Assembly (NCBI GenBank): GCA_007280915.1
Contig: QYQL01000166.1
Span: 1-49,205, forward strand
Direction of reading: 5' to 3'
DNA: 49,205 bases
Origin: Verrucomicrobiaceae bacterium
GTDB lineage: Bacteria; Verrucomicrobiota; Verrucomicrobiia; Chthoniobacterales; Terrimicrobiaceae
Shown here: positions 1 to 8,712 of the stretch, one piece after another
How positions within the stretch are numbered: the stretch's first letter is position 1
Layout: the number at the start of each line of letters is the position of its first letter
Notes under the pieces: generated by a model
What the model saw: the letters and a program-made list of their open reading frames with translations, nothing else
The model's database searches: none
Told to the model about the DNA's origin: nothing
Translations under genes and position numbers: made by a program

Positions 1-42
1 CTTTACCAATTATTGATGCGGCCGCATCAATAATTGGTAAAG
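1..42. repeat. Perfect 42-bp palindrome at the window edge
   Basis: Bases 1-42 equal their own reverse complement with no mismatch. The arms are AT-rich (CTTTACCAATTATTGAT) and the centre is GCGGCCGC. As RNA it could form a roughly 19-bp hairpin, and a run of six T follows at 50-55, so an intrinsic terminator of a gene lying to the left is possible. The sequence starts exactly at the first base of the palindrome, which is also what a contig end or fold-back chimera would give. No reading frame is visible between it and the gene at 122. Confidence 0.9.
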
Positions 43-87
43 CATATGGTTTTTTGGCGGGGCATTCTCGTGCGGCGGTCGTGGCGC

Positions 88-115
88 TTGCAGTTCTTTC
101 CGTTGCGGATAGCGT
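88..115 (+). promoter_or_regulatory. Putative leaderless promoter of the LolA-like gene
   Basis: TTGCAG at 88-93, a 16-bp spacer, and TAGCGT at 110-115. The hexamer ends 6 nt before the ATG at 122, so transcription would be expected to start at the ATG itself. No good Shine-Dalgarno sequence is present. The same geometry recurs at other genes in this window. Confidence 0.45.
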
Positions 116-121
116 GGGGAC

Positions 122-799
122 ATGTTCCGCATCCTGCTCGTCCTTGTTTTTTCTTCCATGCTTGCGCAGGTCCATGCTGATGCCGATGCGGAGTCAATCC
201 TGCGTTCGGCGCGGGTGAATCCTCTCGGGCAGCCGATCGTTCTCGACGCCCAACTGCGGGCGGGCGGGGTGAAGGTTCCTTTTCAAATCGCCGTCTGCGA
301 TGGAAAAATCTCCTATCTTTTCAGCGATCCGGCCCAGGAGATCCTGCTGGGATTTGGTGATGAGGCTTCCACGCTTGAGGAACGCAAGGATGGTAAAACC
401 CATGCGGTTTCGCCCGCGCGGTTCGACGATTCCGTCCGTGGCGGCCTGCTGACCTACGAGGATCTGGCGCTGCGGTTTCTCTATTGGAAAAACCCGAAGC
501 TTATCGGCGAGGAAAAGGTCGGTCCGAGCACCGCCTATAAGATTGAGATTCCGGCGCCGCCCACGGCGACGGAATACGGGGTCGTCCGGGTCTGGGTGGA
601 CAAAAAACAGGGGGCGCTGACGAAGATCGAGGGCTACGACAGGCAGGGACGGCTCAGTAAAGTTTTTTCTGTTAATTCGGTCCAGAAGATTGACGGGCAG
701 TGGATGCTCAAGCAGATGCGCGTCGAGCGGATTGATCCCGAGACGCGGAAAGCCACACTGCGAACGTATCTCGAAATCCTCGGAAAGGCCGGGAGTTAG
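122..799 (+). CDS. Secreted LolA-like outer-membrane lipoprotein-sorting protein
   Basis: 225 residues. A signal peptide (residues 1 to about 19, ending AQVHA) is followed by a domain resembling the 'outer membrane lipoprotein-sorting protein' LolA-like family, a half-barrel fold thought to bind lipid or lipoprotein in the periplasm. The C-terminal half has the family's alternating pattern, for example VRVWVDKKQGALTKIEGYD and a later GQWMLKQMRVE segment. Members of this family often sit beside RND/MMPL exporters, but the left neighbour lies outside the window. The ATG at 122 is the only reasonable start in front of the signal peptide and is preceded by a leaderless-type promoter rather than a ribosome-binding site. 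The exact cargo is unknown. Confidence 0.7.
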   Translation: MFRILLVLVFSSMLAQVHADADAESILRSARVNPLGQPIVLDAQLRAGGVKVPFQIAVCDGKISYLFSDPAQEILLGFGDEASTLEERKDGKTHAVSPARFDDSVRGGLLTYEDLALRFLYWKNPKLIGEEKVGPSTAYKIEIPAPPTATEYGVVRVWVDKKQGALTKIEGYDRQGRLSKVFSVNSVQKIDGQWMLKQMRVERIDPETRKATLRTYLEILGKAGS

Positions 800-1686
800 C
801 GACCGGGGAGGGGTGGATACTCACCGGCCATGTCGGCGAGGGCGGCGACGACCGCATCCCGGTCCTCGCGATAGGTGACCCCGAACCAGCGGCTTTCCAC
901 TGGCAGGACCCGGACGGTTGCCACCCCGGCACGGATCAGGCCCGTCACCGCGTCCGGGATATAGAACTCGGATTTTTCCTCCGTTCCCTGCCGCGCAAGG
1001 AAAGAAACAAAAAGCTTCTCCAGCCCGCAGAAGACGGCCGGGGAAAACCCCCAGCAATTCATCGAGACCCGCTCGTCGCCTAAGAATGTTTCACCTGTCA
1101 CATCGTCTACAATCCGATTGTCCCGCTTGTGGAGTTTTGTGAATTCCTTCACGCCCTCCAGCATTCCCTCCGGTGAGACGTGGCAAATGCCGCGCGAAAC
1201 CTCGCCGCTCGGAGAGAGGGTGGATTCCAGTCGGTATCCGGCCATGCAGTAGTCCGTGCTCTCAGCAGCCTGCCCGGCCAAAAACTTCTGCACCCCGGAG
1301 ATCGCTCCCCGTCCGTAAAAATCATCCGCGTTGATGGCGAGAAACGGCGTATCCACTGCCTCGCGCGCGCACCAGATCGCATGCCCGGTTCCCCAGGGTT
1401 TCACGCGCCCGTCGGGCACGGAAAATCCATCCGGCAGGTCGTTGAGTTGCTGGAAAACGTAACCCACATCGATGCGGTCCTCGAACCGGGATCCGACTTT
1501 TTCCCGGAATTCCTCCTCGAAATCCCGGCGGATGACAAAAACCACACGCGAGAACCCGGACAGGACCGCGTCATGAACGGAGTAATCCAGAAGCGTCTCA
1601 CCGGACGGACCCACAGGGTCCATCTGTTTGAGTCCTCCGTAACGACTACCCATTCCGGCAGCCAGAACTAGTAATGTCGTCTCCAT
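796..1686 (-). CDS. NTP_transferase family sugar-phosphate nucleotidyltransferase
   Basis: 296 residues. The N-terminus has the nucleotide-binding signature LAAGMGSRYGGLKQMDPVG, followed by a Rossmann-like nucleotidyltransferase domain. NADDFYGRGA is probably the metal/sugar-phosphate site. The family couples a sugar-1-phosphate to an NTP; the substrate here cannot be told. The frame is open upstream through the tRNA gene (23 extra codons), but that stretch reads the tRNA, so I start at the ATG at 1686. This ATG lies only 11 nt after the tRNA-Pro 3' end with no Shine-Dalgarno sequence, suggesting a tRNA-mRNA cotranscript. The last codons overlap the end of the convergent LolA-like gene by 4 bp. 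Confidence 0.8.
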   Translation of the reverse strand: METTLLVLAAGMGSRYGGLKQMDPVGPSGETLLDYSVHDAVLSGFSRVVFVIRRDFEEEFREKVGSRFEDRIDVGYVFQQLNDLPDGFSVPDGRVKPWGTGHAIWCAREAVDTPFLAINADDFYGRGAISGVQKFLAGQAAESTDYCMAGYRLESTLSPSGEVSRGICHVSPEGMLEGVKEFTKLHKRDNRIVDDVTGETFLGDERVSMNCWGFSPAVFCGLEKLFVSFLARQGTEEKSEFYIPDAVTGLIRAGVATVRVLPVESRWFGVTYREDRDAVVAALADMAGEYPPLPGR

Positions 1687-1697
1687 AAGAGAAAAAA

Positions 1698-1771
1698 TCG
1701 GGCCGGCGAGATTCGAACTCGCGACCTCCTGCACCCGAGGCAGGCGCTCTACCAAGCTGAGCCACGGCCCG
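1698..1771 (-). tRNA. tRNA-Pro (anticodon CGG)
   Basis: A complete cloverleaf: 7-bp acceptor stem CGGGCCG/CGGCCCG, D stem GCTC/GAGC, anticodon stem CCTGC/GCAGG with loop CTCGGGT (anticodon CGG, reading CCG), and T stem GCGAG/CTCGC with loop TTCGAAT. The discriminator base is A. The 3' CCA is not encoded, because the discriminator is followed by six T. The nucleotidyltransferase ATG follows 11 nt after the discriminator. Confidence 0.97.
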
Positions 1772-1844
1772 AAATAAGGCGTTTACCTTTGTCCGGTTCC
1801 ATTCCGAACGCAATCAGAATCTTTTCACGGGAGCGGGTCGCGCA

Positions 1845-3122
1845 TCAGGTCCGGGGCGATCCGGGCGGTTTGATCAGAAAAGTCATGGCGGCACCGCAGA
1901 TCAAAAGGATGGCGGCCGTGATGAAAGAAGATTGGTAGCTGCCGCCACTCTGGGAGGTCAGGGTCTGCTGCAGCCGGGGAAGCACGAGTCCTCCCACTCC
2001 CCACGCCGTAAACAGAACTCCGTAATTCATGCCAAAGTTTTTGAGCCCCCAAAGGTCCTTAGTGAAGGACGGAAACAAGGAGAGGTTGGCGCCGTAGTTG
2101 AAGCCGATGAGACTTGCCACGAGCACGATGAGAGAGGGAGTGGTTCCATGGGATGCTGTCACAGGGATGGCAACAAACATCAGTGCGGCCTGGATGAGCA
2201 GCACGAGGAACAGGGTCCAGCGGCGCCCGATCCTATCCGAGAGCAATCCTGCCACGATGCGGCCGCCGGCATTGCCAATGGCCATGACTGCCACCGCCAC
2301 GAATGCCTGGTCGCCCATGCTTTTTTTGGCCATGCCGCTGACGCTTCCGATCACCATCAATCCCGCGCCCGCGCCGATGAAGTAAATCACCCACAACAAC
2401 CAGAATGTCGGTTGACGCAGGATTTCCCGGGGCCTGGCGTGGATGGCGACTGACTGCATCGCCGCTCCCGTTGCGGATTTTGTTCCGGCAACAAAGCCGG
2501 GGGGAGGGTTCACCAGCATCTGCGCCAGTCCGCAGACGATGATGCCGAACGCGATGCCGAGAACAAGCATCGAGGTCTTCACCTGATAGTGGCCCAGCAG
2601 GAATTGCGAGACCGGAGCCAGATAAACCGGTGCGAGACCGAATCCCGCGACGACGAGGCCGGCGATCAGGCCGGTCCGCGACGGCGGAAACCATTTCAAA
2701 GCCGGAGGCGTGGCCGACGAGTAGCCGAAGCCCAGGCCGAGGCCCACAAGAACACCGAAGCCCGCCATCCACACGGAATAGTTGCTCGATGTTGATGCCA
2801 GCACAAAGCCCGCGCAGACGAGCAGGCCTCCGAGCGATGCCGTGATGCGGGGCCCGAACTTGTCCTGGCAACGTCCGGCAAGAATCATCGTAAATGCGAA
2901 GACGAGGCAGCACAGGGCGTAGGGATCGTTGAGCTGGGCCCCCTGCCAGCCGAATTCTTTTTCGATGGCCCCCTTGAACAGGCTCCATGTGTAGAGGATG
3001 CCGAGCGCAAGGTTGATTCCGAGGCCTGAAAAGGTGACGACCCAGCCGAGGTTGCGGACCCCTCCTGGTGAATCTAGGTTGACGCTGTCGCCGGCGGACT
3101 GCCCGTTTGTTGGAAATTGCAT
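1845..3122 (-). CDS. MFS transporter, oxalate/formate antiporter (OFA) type
   Basis: 425 residues with about 12 hydrophobic segments, the size and layout of a major facilitator carrier. The opening segment GWVVTFSGLGINLALGILYTW and the later YGANLSLFPSFTKDLWG are typical of the OFA/OxlT branch, which exchanges small carboxylates. Loop motifs GRCQDKFGPR and GLLSDRIGRR are the MFS 'G-x-x-x-D-R-x-G-R-R' loops after TM2 and TM8. The substrate cannot be read from sequence, and many OFA members do not carry oxalate. The gene stands alone. The ATG at 3122 follows a leaderless-type promoter. Confidence 0.85.
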   Translation of the reverse strand: MQFPTNGQSAGDSVNLDSPGGVRNLGWVVTFSGLGINLALGILYTWSLFKGAIEKEFGWQGAQLNDPYALCCLVFAFTMILAGRCQDKFGPRITASLGGLLVCAGFVLASTSSNYSVWMAGFGVLVGLGLGFGYSSATPPALKWFPPSRTGLIAGLVVAGFGLAPVYLAPVSQFLLGHYQVKTSMLVLGIAFGIIVCGLAQMLVNPPPGFVAGTKSATGAAMQSVAIHARPREILRQPTFWLLWVIYFIGAGAGLMVIGSVSGMAKKSMGDQAFVAVAVMAIGNAGGRIVAGLLSDRIGRRWTLFLVLLIQAALMFVAIPVTASHGTTPSLIVLVASLIGFNYGANLSLFPSFTKDLWGLKNFGMNYGVLFTAWGVGGLVLPRLQQTLTSQSGGSYQSSFITAAILLICGAAMTFLIKPPGSPRT

Positions 3123-3128
3123 GCCGCA

Positions 3129-3156
3129 GTTTTAGCAAACATGGTTCCGGTGGCAA
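3129..3156 (-). promoter_or_regulatory. Putative leaderless promoter of the MFS gene
   Basis: On the minus strand TTGCCA (3156-3151), a 16-bp spacer and TAAAAC (3134-3129) are followed by exactly 6 nt before the ATG. The -35 box matches the sigma-70 consensus at 5 of 6 positions and the -10 at 4 of 6. No Shine-Dalgarno sequence lies between the -10 and the ATG. Confidence 0.45.
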
Positions 3157-3214
3157 CGAGGGAAATTGGAGCCGGTGTGACCACGGTCCGGCCGCCATTC
3201 GGTTTGCAGAGGCG

Positions 3215-5626
3215 CTACTCGGGCGACTCGTGCCAGAATTTGTTGAACGCTTCGGTCCAGTCGCGGGACTCGACGCGTCCGCGGGCGACGGTTCCCATGG
3301 CGGCACGGAGCGAGGGGTCCTCGACGAGACGGCGGATCGCGCCTGCGAGTTCCGAGGAGTCGAGGGCTTTGGTGATGAATCCGTCCTTTCCATGTTGAAC
3401 CAGATCGCGGGGGCCTCCGACATCCGAAACGACAGCCGGCAGTCCCGAGGCCTGCGCTTCGAGGACGACGTTGCCGAAAGTATCGGTCGTGCTCGGGAAC
3501 ACAAAGAGGTCCGCCGAGGCGTAGGCGGTTGCGAGTTCCTCCCCGCCGAGGTAGCCGGTGAAGATCGCATCGGGGAGCAGGCGTTTCATCTCCGACATAT
3601 ACGGCCCGTCGCCGACGATCAGCGGGCGGGCGGGGGTTTTGGTTTCCGTGAGCTTGCGCGTGGCGGAGACAAGGACATCCAGATTTTTTTCCTTCGAGAC
3701 ACGGCCGACGAAGAGCATGCCCGTCTCGCCGTCGCGAAGCCCGCGGGCTTTCCAGAAGTCCGGATCGCGTCGTGAGGGGTGGAACAGCCGGGTGTCGAGC
3801 CCGCGGGGCAGGATCCGGAGTTTTTCCCGGGAGATCCCGCGGTCGACCCAGCATTTCCGGTAATCCTCGGAATTCACATAGATCACGTCGAGTTGGCTGT
3901 AGAACCAGTGCATGAAATTCCAGGTGAGGGTTTCCATGAACGAGTCGTCGGTGAGGATGCGGACGTATTGCGGGAAGTCGGTGTGGTAGATCCCGATCGC
4001 CCGGAGGCCGAGCGCCTTGGCGGCGGCGAGGGCGCTGAGCCCGGTCGGCCCCGGCGTGCTGATGATGACCTCGGAAAAATTTTCCTGATCGAGGTAATCC
4101 ATGATTTGGAGAACCGGTGGGAAGCTGAGCCGCTGGAGCTCGTATTCCGGGAGCTCGAACTCGCCGATCGGCTTGAAATTTTTGAGTGGGATCCCGTGGT
4201 CGGCGACTTCCGAGCGGCAGGTCATGACGGTGATGTCGTGTCCGGCCGCGACTCCGGAGGCGGTCATTTTCCGGATCGTCGTGGCGACGCCGTTAACGTC
4301 CTCCAGCGTGTCGGTGAACCACGCGCGTTTCCGGTTTTTCAAAATCTCGGGGATGCTGCCGGAGAGGCTGCGGGTGGTTTCACGCAGCCATTCCCGCTTC
4401 GGCTGGCGGAAGGCGTGGATATATGGGCTCAGGAGGGCGAGGACAGGAGCCAGAGGGATGATCGTCTGGATGCTCTCAACGAACTTTCCGGTCGAGAGCT
4501 GCTGGATGAACTGTGTGACCAGCCGGTAGCCGAGCTGGTTGGCGATGAGGTTCGCCATGAGGAACGACCGCCGCTCGGGTTCGGCCACACCGGCTGTTTC
4601 GCGGGCCAGGGCCTGCCGCATCTCGGGCTTCCCGAAATACGCCGCGAGTTCCTTCCACATCGAACTCGTCCCGGCCTTCGCAATCTCGAAAATCTTTCCG
4701 GTGGCGATCCCCTGCGCGAGGAACCCGAGCTTGTCGCCGAGCGAGAATTCGGTCGGGTCCTGACCCTCCATGAACCGGGAGAAGATTTTTTCCATGAGCC
4801 CGGTGGCCGGGTCGCCCGGCTTGAGTGCGAGGCGGGCCTTGGCGTATTGAAACGCCGTGCTGTAGGTGCTGTGCGCGAGGGTGAGGGGAGTGCCCGCTTC
4901 CCCGCCGCCGGAGCATTTCCCCTCCCGGATCTGCTGGAGAAATGCCGCGGCGTCCTCGCAGCGGGGAGTCTCTGTGAAAGCGCGCGCCAGACAGGTGCCG
5001 CCGTGGTCGTCGGATCCCCCGGTGAAGACTTTTTTCCACGGTTCCGGGTGCGTGGGATCCAATCCGGTCCGCGCGTTGAAAATCTCGATGTGCCGGGGGG
5101 TGAGTGAGCCGAGCAATGACGTTGCCACAGAGCTCTCCAGACCGGAGTAGCGGCCGTTGATGCCTTCAAAATGACGGAAGAGCAGGGCGAGCTTCTGGAG
5201 GTGCAGCGCGGTCAGCTTTTCGTTGACGCTGTGGAGCGGGTGCGCCACTGCGTGGGCGATGTTCTGCTCGAAGAGAAGAGCCCTCATGTCATAGATGCTT
5301 TCGCGGGTGTCCTGGATCTGTCGGTGCTGGGCCTCGGTGATCCCCCAGACGAGCAGGTGGACTTTGCATTCATCCTCCGGAAAATAAACCGTCACCTCCT
5401 CGCCGACGATGACTCCCGGCAGATGGGCGATCTCCAGGCACCCGCCGATCGTGTTGTGGTCGGTGAGCGTCACAAAATCCATGCCCGCCGCCTTGAGGAG
5501 GTTGTATGTCTGCAGCGGGTCGGAGTAGCTCGCCGGGAAATCCAGACGCCGCAGCACCCAGTCGGCCGCCCGGTCGCTGTGGCGGGAATGGATATGGAGG
5601 TCGGTGCGCGAGGAGGGGGAGTTCAT
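3215..5626 (-). CDS. PHP-domain / GT4 glycosyltransferase fusion protein
   Basis: 803 residues from the chosen start. Residues 9 to about 240 form a PHP (polymerase and histidinol phosphatase) metal-dependent phosphoesterase domain: DLHIHSRHSD gives the first metal-binding histidines, LTDHNTIGG the next, and GGSDDHGG the last. About 240-430 is a mostly helical linker with no recognised domain. About 434-803 is a GT4 glycosyltransferase with FVGRVSKEKNLDVLV and the E-x7-E donor-site region ending in VVLEAQASGLP. A frame with 9 extra residues exists, but the ATG at 5626 forms an ATGA overlap with the stop of the upstream deacetylase gene, so that start is preferred. The substrate is unknown; a glycolipid is likely because the GT part resembles the SqdX/PimB-type branch. 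Confidence 0.82.
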   Translation of the reverse strand: MNSPSSRTDLHIHSRHSDRAADWVLRRLDFPASYSDPLQTYNLLKAAGMDFVTLTDHNTIGGCLEIAHLPGVIVGEEVTVYFPEDECKVHLLVWGITEAQHRQIQDTRESIYDMRALLFEQNIAHAVAHPLHSVNEKLTALHLQKLALLFRHFEGINGRYSGLESSVATSLLGSLTPRHIEIFNARTGLDPTHPEPWKKVFTGGSDDHGGTCLARAFTETPRCEDAAAFLQQIREGKCSGGGEAGTPLTLAHSTYSTAFQYAKARLALKPGDPATGLMEKIFSRFMEGQDPTEFSLGDKLGFLAQGIATGKIFEIAKAGTSSMWKELAAYFGKPEMRQALARETAGVAEPERRSFLMANLIANQLGYRLVTQFIQQLSTGKFVESIQTIIPLAPVLALLSPYIHAFRQPKREWLRETTRSLSGSIPEILKNRKRAWFTDTLEDVNGVATTIRKMTASGVAAGHDITVMTCRSEVADHGIPLKNFKPIGEFELPEYELQRLSFPPVLQIMDYLDQENFSEVIISTPGPTGLSALAAAKALGLRAIGIYHTDFPQYVRILTDDSFMETLTWNFMHWFYSQLDVIYVNSEDYRKCWVDRGISREKLRILPRGLDTRLFHPSRRDPDFWKARGLRDGETGMLFVGRVSKEKNLDVLVSATRKLTETKTPARPLIVGDGPYMSEMKRLLPDAIFTGYLGGEELATAYASADLFVFPSTTDTFGNVVLEAQASGLPAVVSDVGGPRDLVQHGKDGFITKALDSSELAGAIRRLVEDPSLRAAMGTVARGRVESRDWTEAFNKFWHESPE

Positions 5627-6399
5627 GGATTCGTGCGCATGCGGTGGATCCATCCCTCATAGGTCATCGCCTCGCGCCCGGCAAGCGCCGTGCCCGCGAT
5701 TTTCAAAATCTGCTGCCGGATCGTCGGATGATCCCAGTCGGGCGGGTGGATGCCGATGCGCGTCAGCGGGGAACTCCGGGTTGACCGGTCGAGCGCCGCA
5801 TTCCAGGCAATGCTGCACACGCGTCTCCATCCGGCCCGGACGCTCCAGACCTGGCTGCGCGAACGATGGACTTTTTCCGAAAGAAAATCGCTCACGGTCG
5901 CGATGCGGGTCGTGTATTCGAATCCGGCCGAGCGGACCGCCCGCTCGGCGGCTTCGCCGAGCAGCCACGCGGGCGCGATGAATCCGGTGAACGGGACGCC
6001 GCAACTTTCGAGCGCCGTCCTGCCGCGCTGAAGGAGATCTGCCGCCACCGACTCCTCCAGATCGAAGAACTCGCCCTCTCCGGCCGTGTAGGAGCGCGTG
6101 ACAAGCCGCCTCCACGCGCCGTCATCGCCGCGGTTTTCGCGCAGGTGATAATACCCGTGGAGCACGGCCTCGCGTCCCCGCGCGCATTCGCCACGCAGCC
6201 AGTCGGCGAATTCCAGATTGTCCGAAACAAGCCCGCGTCGGTGGTGGTCGGGGATCACCAGCAGCGACACACTCGTGATTCCCAGCGACTCCAAATCGCC
6301 GAGAATCGCGCCCGTTCGCCGCCATGTCAGCGGGCTCACATCATGGATGGAGACGACAACCGCGCGGGAAGCTTCTTGATGTTCACTCGCTTTTTGCAT
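5623..6399 (-). CDS. DUF2334 polysaccharide-deacetylase-like protein
   Basis: 258 residues. VVVSIHDVSP near the N-terminus and the later EAVLHGYYHL are the metal-site motifs of DUF2334, a branch of the polysaccharide-deacetylase (NodB-like) fold. The expected reaction is removal of an N-acetyl group from a glycan or glycolipid. No signal peptide is seen, which argues for a cytoplasmic glycolipid precursor as substrate. An open frame reaches back to 6462, but it would overlap ftsH. The ATG at 6399 is preferred, with AGAGG about 10 nt upstream. The stop overlaps the start of the PHP-GT4 gene (ATGA), so the two are translationally coupled and probably act on the same product. Confidence 0.75.
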   Translation of the reverse strand: MQKASEHQEASRAVVVSIHDVSPLTWRRTGAILGDLESLGITSVSLLVIPDHHRRGLVSDNLEFADWLRGECARGREAVLHGYYHLRENRGDDGAWRRLVTRSYTAGEGEFFDLEESVAADLLQRGRTALESCGVPFTGFIAPAWLLGEAAERAVRSAGFEYTTRIATVSDFLSEKVHRSRSQVWSVRAGWRRVCSIAWNAALDRSTRSSPLTRIGIHPPDWDHPTIRQQILKIAGTALAGREAMTYEGWIHRMRTNP

Positions 6400-6434
6400 T
6401 TGCCAAGAGCCTCTGATAGGTGAAAGTAACCCGA

Positions 6435-8483
6435 ATGTCAGAAGAAAATCCGAAGCCGCCACAAGACAACCGCAATCGCCCGGGCGGGGGAAACGATCCG
6501 CAGATGAACTGGCGCGGACTGGTCCTCTTTGCCGTCGCCCTCTCGCTGATCGGCGGAGCGTTCCTTTTCCGCGGAAGTAATTTCGTGCAGCCGGAAGCGA
6601 TCCCGTATCCCAAATTCATCGAGCTGGTCAAAGCCGGCAAGGTGATGAACTCGGCGGATGCTCCGCTTGAACTTGTCGTCGAGGAAGGTCGGAACACCCA
6701 GTATTTTGAGGGCAAGGTCAAACAGAAGTCGAAGACGACCGGCGAGGAGACCGCCGTCCCGTTCCGCACGCCGATCTTCACCTCGTTCAATGGATCCGAC
6801 ATCCAGAAGGCGTTGGCCGACGCCCAGATCACTCCGTCGATTGTTCCGAAGTCCGACTACCTGGCCTCAGCCGTCATCAGCTTCCTTCCGATCATCCTTT
6901 TCCTCGTCATTCTCTACTTCTTTTTCCGCTCCCAGATCCGCATGGCCGGGAAGGGCGCGCTCAACTTCGGCAAGTCGAAGGCGCGGATGATGACGAAGGA
7001 AAAGAACCGCATCACCTTCAAGGACGTCGCCGGTGTCGAGGAGGCGAAGGACGAGGTCCAGGAACTTGTCGAGTTCCTCAAGGATCCCAAACGGTTTCAG
7101 AAGCTAGGCGGCCGGATTCCGAAAGGCGTGCTGATGGTCGGTTCGCCCGGAACCGGAAAGACCCTGCTCGCGCGGGCGATCGCCGGCGAGGCGGATGTCC
7201 CGTTCTTTTCGATCAGTGGATCCGACTTTGTGGAAATGTTCGTAGGCGTCGGTGCATCGCGTGTGCGCGACATGTTCGAGCAGGGCAAGAAGAGCGCTCC
7301 CTGCCTGATGTTCATTGATGAGATCGACGCGGTCGGACGGCACCGCGGTCACGGACTCGGAGGCGGGCACGACGAGCGCGAGCAGACGCTCAACCAGCTT
7401 CTGGTCGAGATGGACGGATTCGATACCCAGGATGGGGTCATCATCATCGCCGCCACGAACCGGCCGGATGTTCTGGATCCGGCGCTTCTCCGGCCGGGAC
7501 GTTTCGACCGCCAGGTCACCGTCAGTCTTCCCGACGTCAAAGGCCGGGAAGAGATTCTGAAGGTTCATGCGAAAAAAGTGAAGCTGGGCGAGGCGGTGGA
7601 CCTCGCCGTTCTTGCACGCGGAACTCCGGGTTACTCGGGTGCCGAACTTGCCAATTTGATCAACGAGGCGGCGCTTCTTGCGGCGCGCAAGGGTCTCCGG
7701 GCCATCTCCCAGCGCGAACTGGAGGAGGCGCGTGACAAGGTCCGCTGGGGCAGGGAACGCCGCAGTATGGCGATGAGCGAACGTGAAAAAATCTCGACGG
7801 CATGGCATGAGGCCGGGCACGCCCTGATCAACGTCCTGCTCGAGCACACCCACCCTCTCCACAAGGTGACGATCATCCCGCGCGGTCCCTACCTCGGAGC
7901 CACGATGTATCTTCCCGAGGGCGACAAATATTCAACCCAGCAAAAAGAGGCGCTTGATCTGCTCGCGGTCACGATGGGCGGCCGGATCTCCGAAGAAATG
8001 TTCACCAACGACGTTTCGAACGGCGCTTCCGGCGACATCAAGCAGGCGACCACTCTCGCCCGCCGCATGGTCTGCGAATGGGGGATGAGCTCACTAGGAA
8101 TGATAAGCTTCAGCGAGGGCAACGACTATGTTTTCCTGGGCCGCGACATGGGCCGCCCCCGCGAATACAGCGAGTCCACGGCCCAGCAGATCGATGCCGA
8201 GGTGAAGCGGATCATCGACGAAGCCTACCGGCGCGCCAAGGAGATCCTCGAGGCGAATCGGTCAAATGTTGAAAAGATTGCGAAGGCGCTCCTCGAATAC
8301 GAAACCCTCGACGCATCACACGTCAAAGAGATCATCGAGTTCGGGGAGATCAAAAACCCGCCGAAAATGGAGTCGGCACCGCCGCCGCTTCCGCCGCCGC
8401 CCTCCGATGTCGCTCCCGAGCCACCGGAATCCATCAAGCCGGAACTTCCGCCCGGCGGATTGGCCGCCCCGGCTCCGGCGTAG
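6435..8483 (+). CDS. ftsH: ATP-dependent zinc metalloprotease FtsH
   Basis: 682 residues. A membrane-anchored AAA+ protease that degrades misfolded membrane proteins and regulators such as LpxC. Order: TM1 (about residues 20-42), a periplasmic domain, TM2 (about 145-165), the AAA module with Walker A GSPGTGKT (236-243), Walker [12 protein letters not shown], pore motif [11 protein letters not shown] and sensor region [20 protein letters not shown], then the peptidase with HEAGH (458-462). The Walker A has Ser where Pro is usual. The tail is long and proline-rich ([18 protein letters not shown]). A GTG at 6420 is possible, but the ATG at 6435 has AGGTGA at a good distance. Confidence 0.97.
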   Translation: MSEENPKPPQDNRNRPGGGNDPQMNWRGLVLFAVALSLIGGAFLFRGSNFVQPEAIPYPKFIELVKAGKVMNSADAPLELVVEEGRNTQYFEGKVKQKSKTTGEETAVPFRTPIFTSFNGSDIQKALADAQITPSIVPKSDYLASAVISFLPIILFLVILYFFFRSQIRMAGKGALNFGKSKARMMTKEKNRITFKDVAGVEEAKDEVQELVEFLKDPKRFQKLGGRIPKGVLMVGSPGTGKTLLARAIAGEADVPFFSISGSDFVEMFVGVGASRVRDMFEQGKKSAPCLMFIDEIDAVGRHRGHGLGGGHDEREQTLNQLLVEMDGFDTQDGVIIIAATNRPDVLDPALLRPGRFDRQVTVSLPDVKGREEILKVHAKKVKLGEAVDLAVLARGTPGYSGAELANLINEAALLAARKGLRAISQRELEEARDKVRWGRERRSMAMSEREKISTAWHEAGHALINVLLEHTHPLHKVTIIPRGPYLGATMYLPEGDKYSTQQKEALDLLAVTMGGRISEEMFTNDVSNGASGDIKQATTLARRMVCEWGMSSLGMISFSEGNDYVFLGRDMGRPREYSESTAQQIDAEVKRIIDEAYRRAKEILEANRSNVEKIAKALLEYETLDASHVKEIIEFGEIKNPPKMESAPPPLPPPPSDVAPEPPESIKPELPPGGLAAPAPA

Positions 8484-8700
8484 CAGCGCGGATCGCCTCG
8501 CTCCCGGGTCCTTAATTTCCGGCCGGAAACCTGCCTCTCCACCCGACGGGGGCCTTTTGCCGCCACAAAATATTTTCCGTTCCGGCATGGGTTTTGCTCA
8601 TAAATTTGTTGTGCCCACCCGTATCGGGCAGATAAAAGATGCGGTCCGCCGCGGCGAATCCTGGGAGATTTTTCGCGGACACACGACGACCCAGCAAACG

Positions 8701-8706
8701 TAGAAT
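8701..8706 (+). promoter_or_regulatory. Putative -10 box of a leaderless gltB promoter
   Basis: TAGAAT (5 of 6 to TATAAT) ends 6 nt before the gltB ATG at 8713. A weak -35, CGGACA, lies at 8676-8681 with a long 19-bp spacer. There is no Shine-Dalgarno sequence before gltB. The roughly 195 bp to the left (after ftsH) hold only a short palindrome at 8516-8529 and no convincing gene. Confidence 0.45.
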
Positions 8707-8712
8707 TCCAGC

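Noticed and set aside
1687-1755. 23-residue N-terminal extension of the nucleotidyltransferase
   Set aside because: The codons lie inside the tRNA-Pro gene and only reflect an open frame through it.
3779-5107. 442-codon open frame opposite the PHP-GT4 gene
   Set aside because: Antisense to a gene with clear motifs; low-complexity charged sequence with no domain.
8587-8703. Possible 38-residue gene between ftsH and gltB
   Set aside because: No promoter or ribosome-binding site, no recognisable feature, and its stop overlaps the gltB -10 box.
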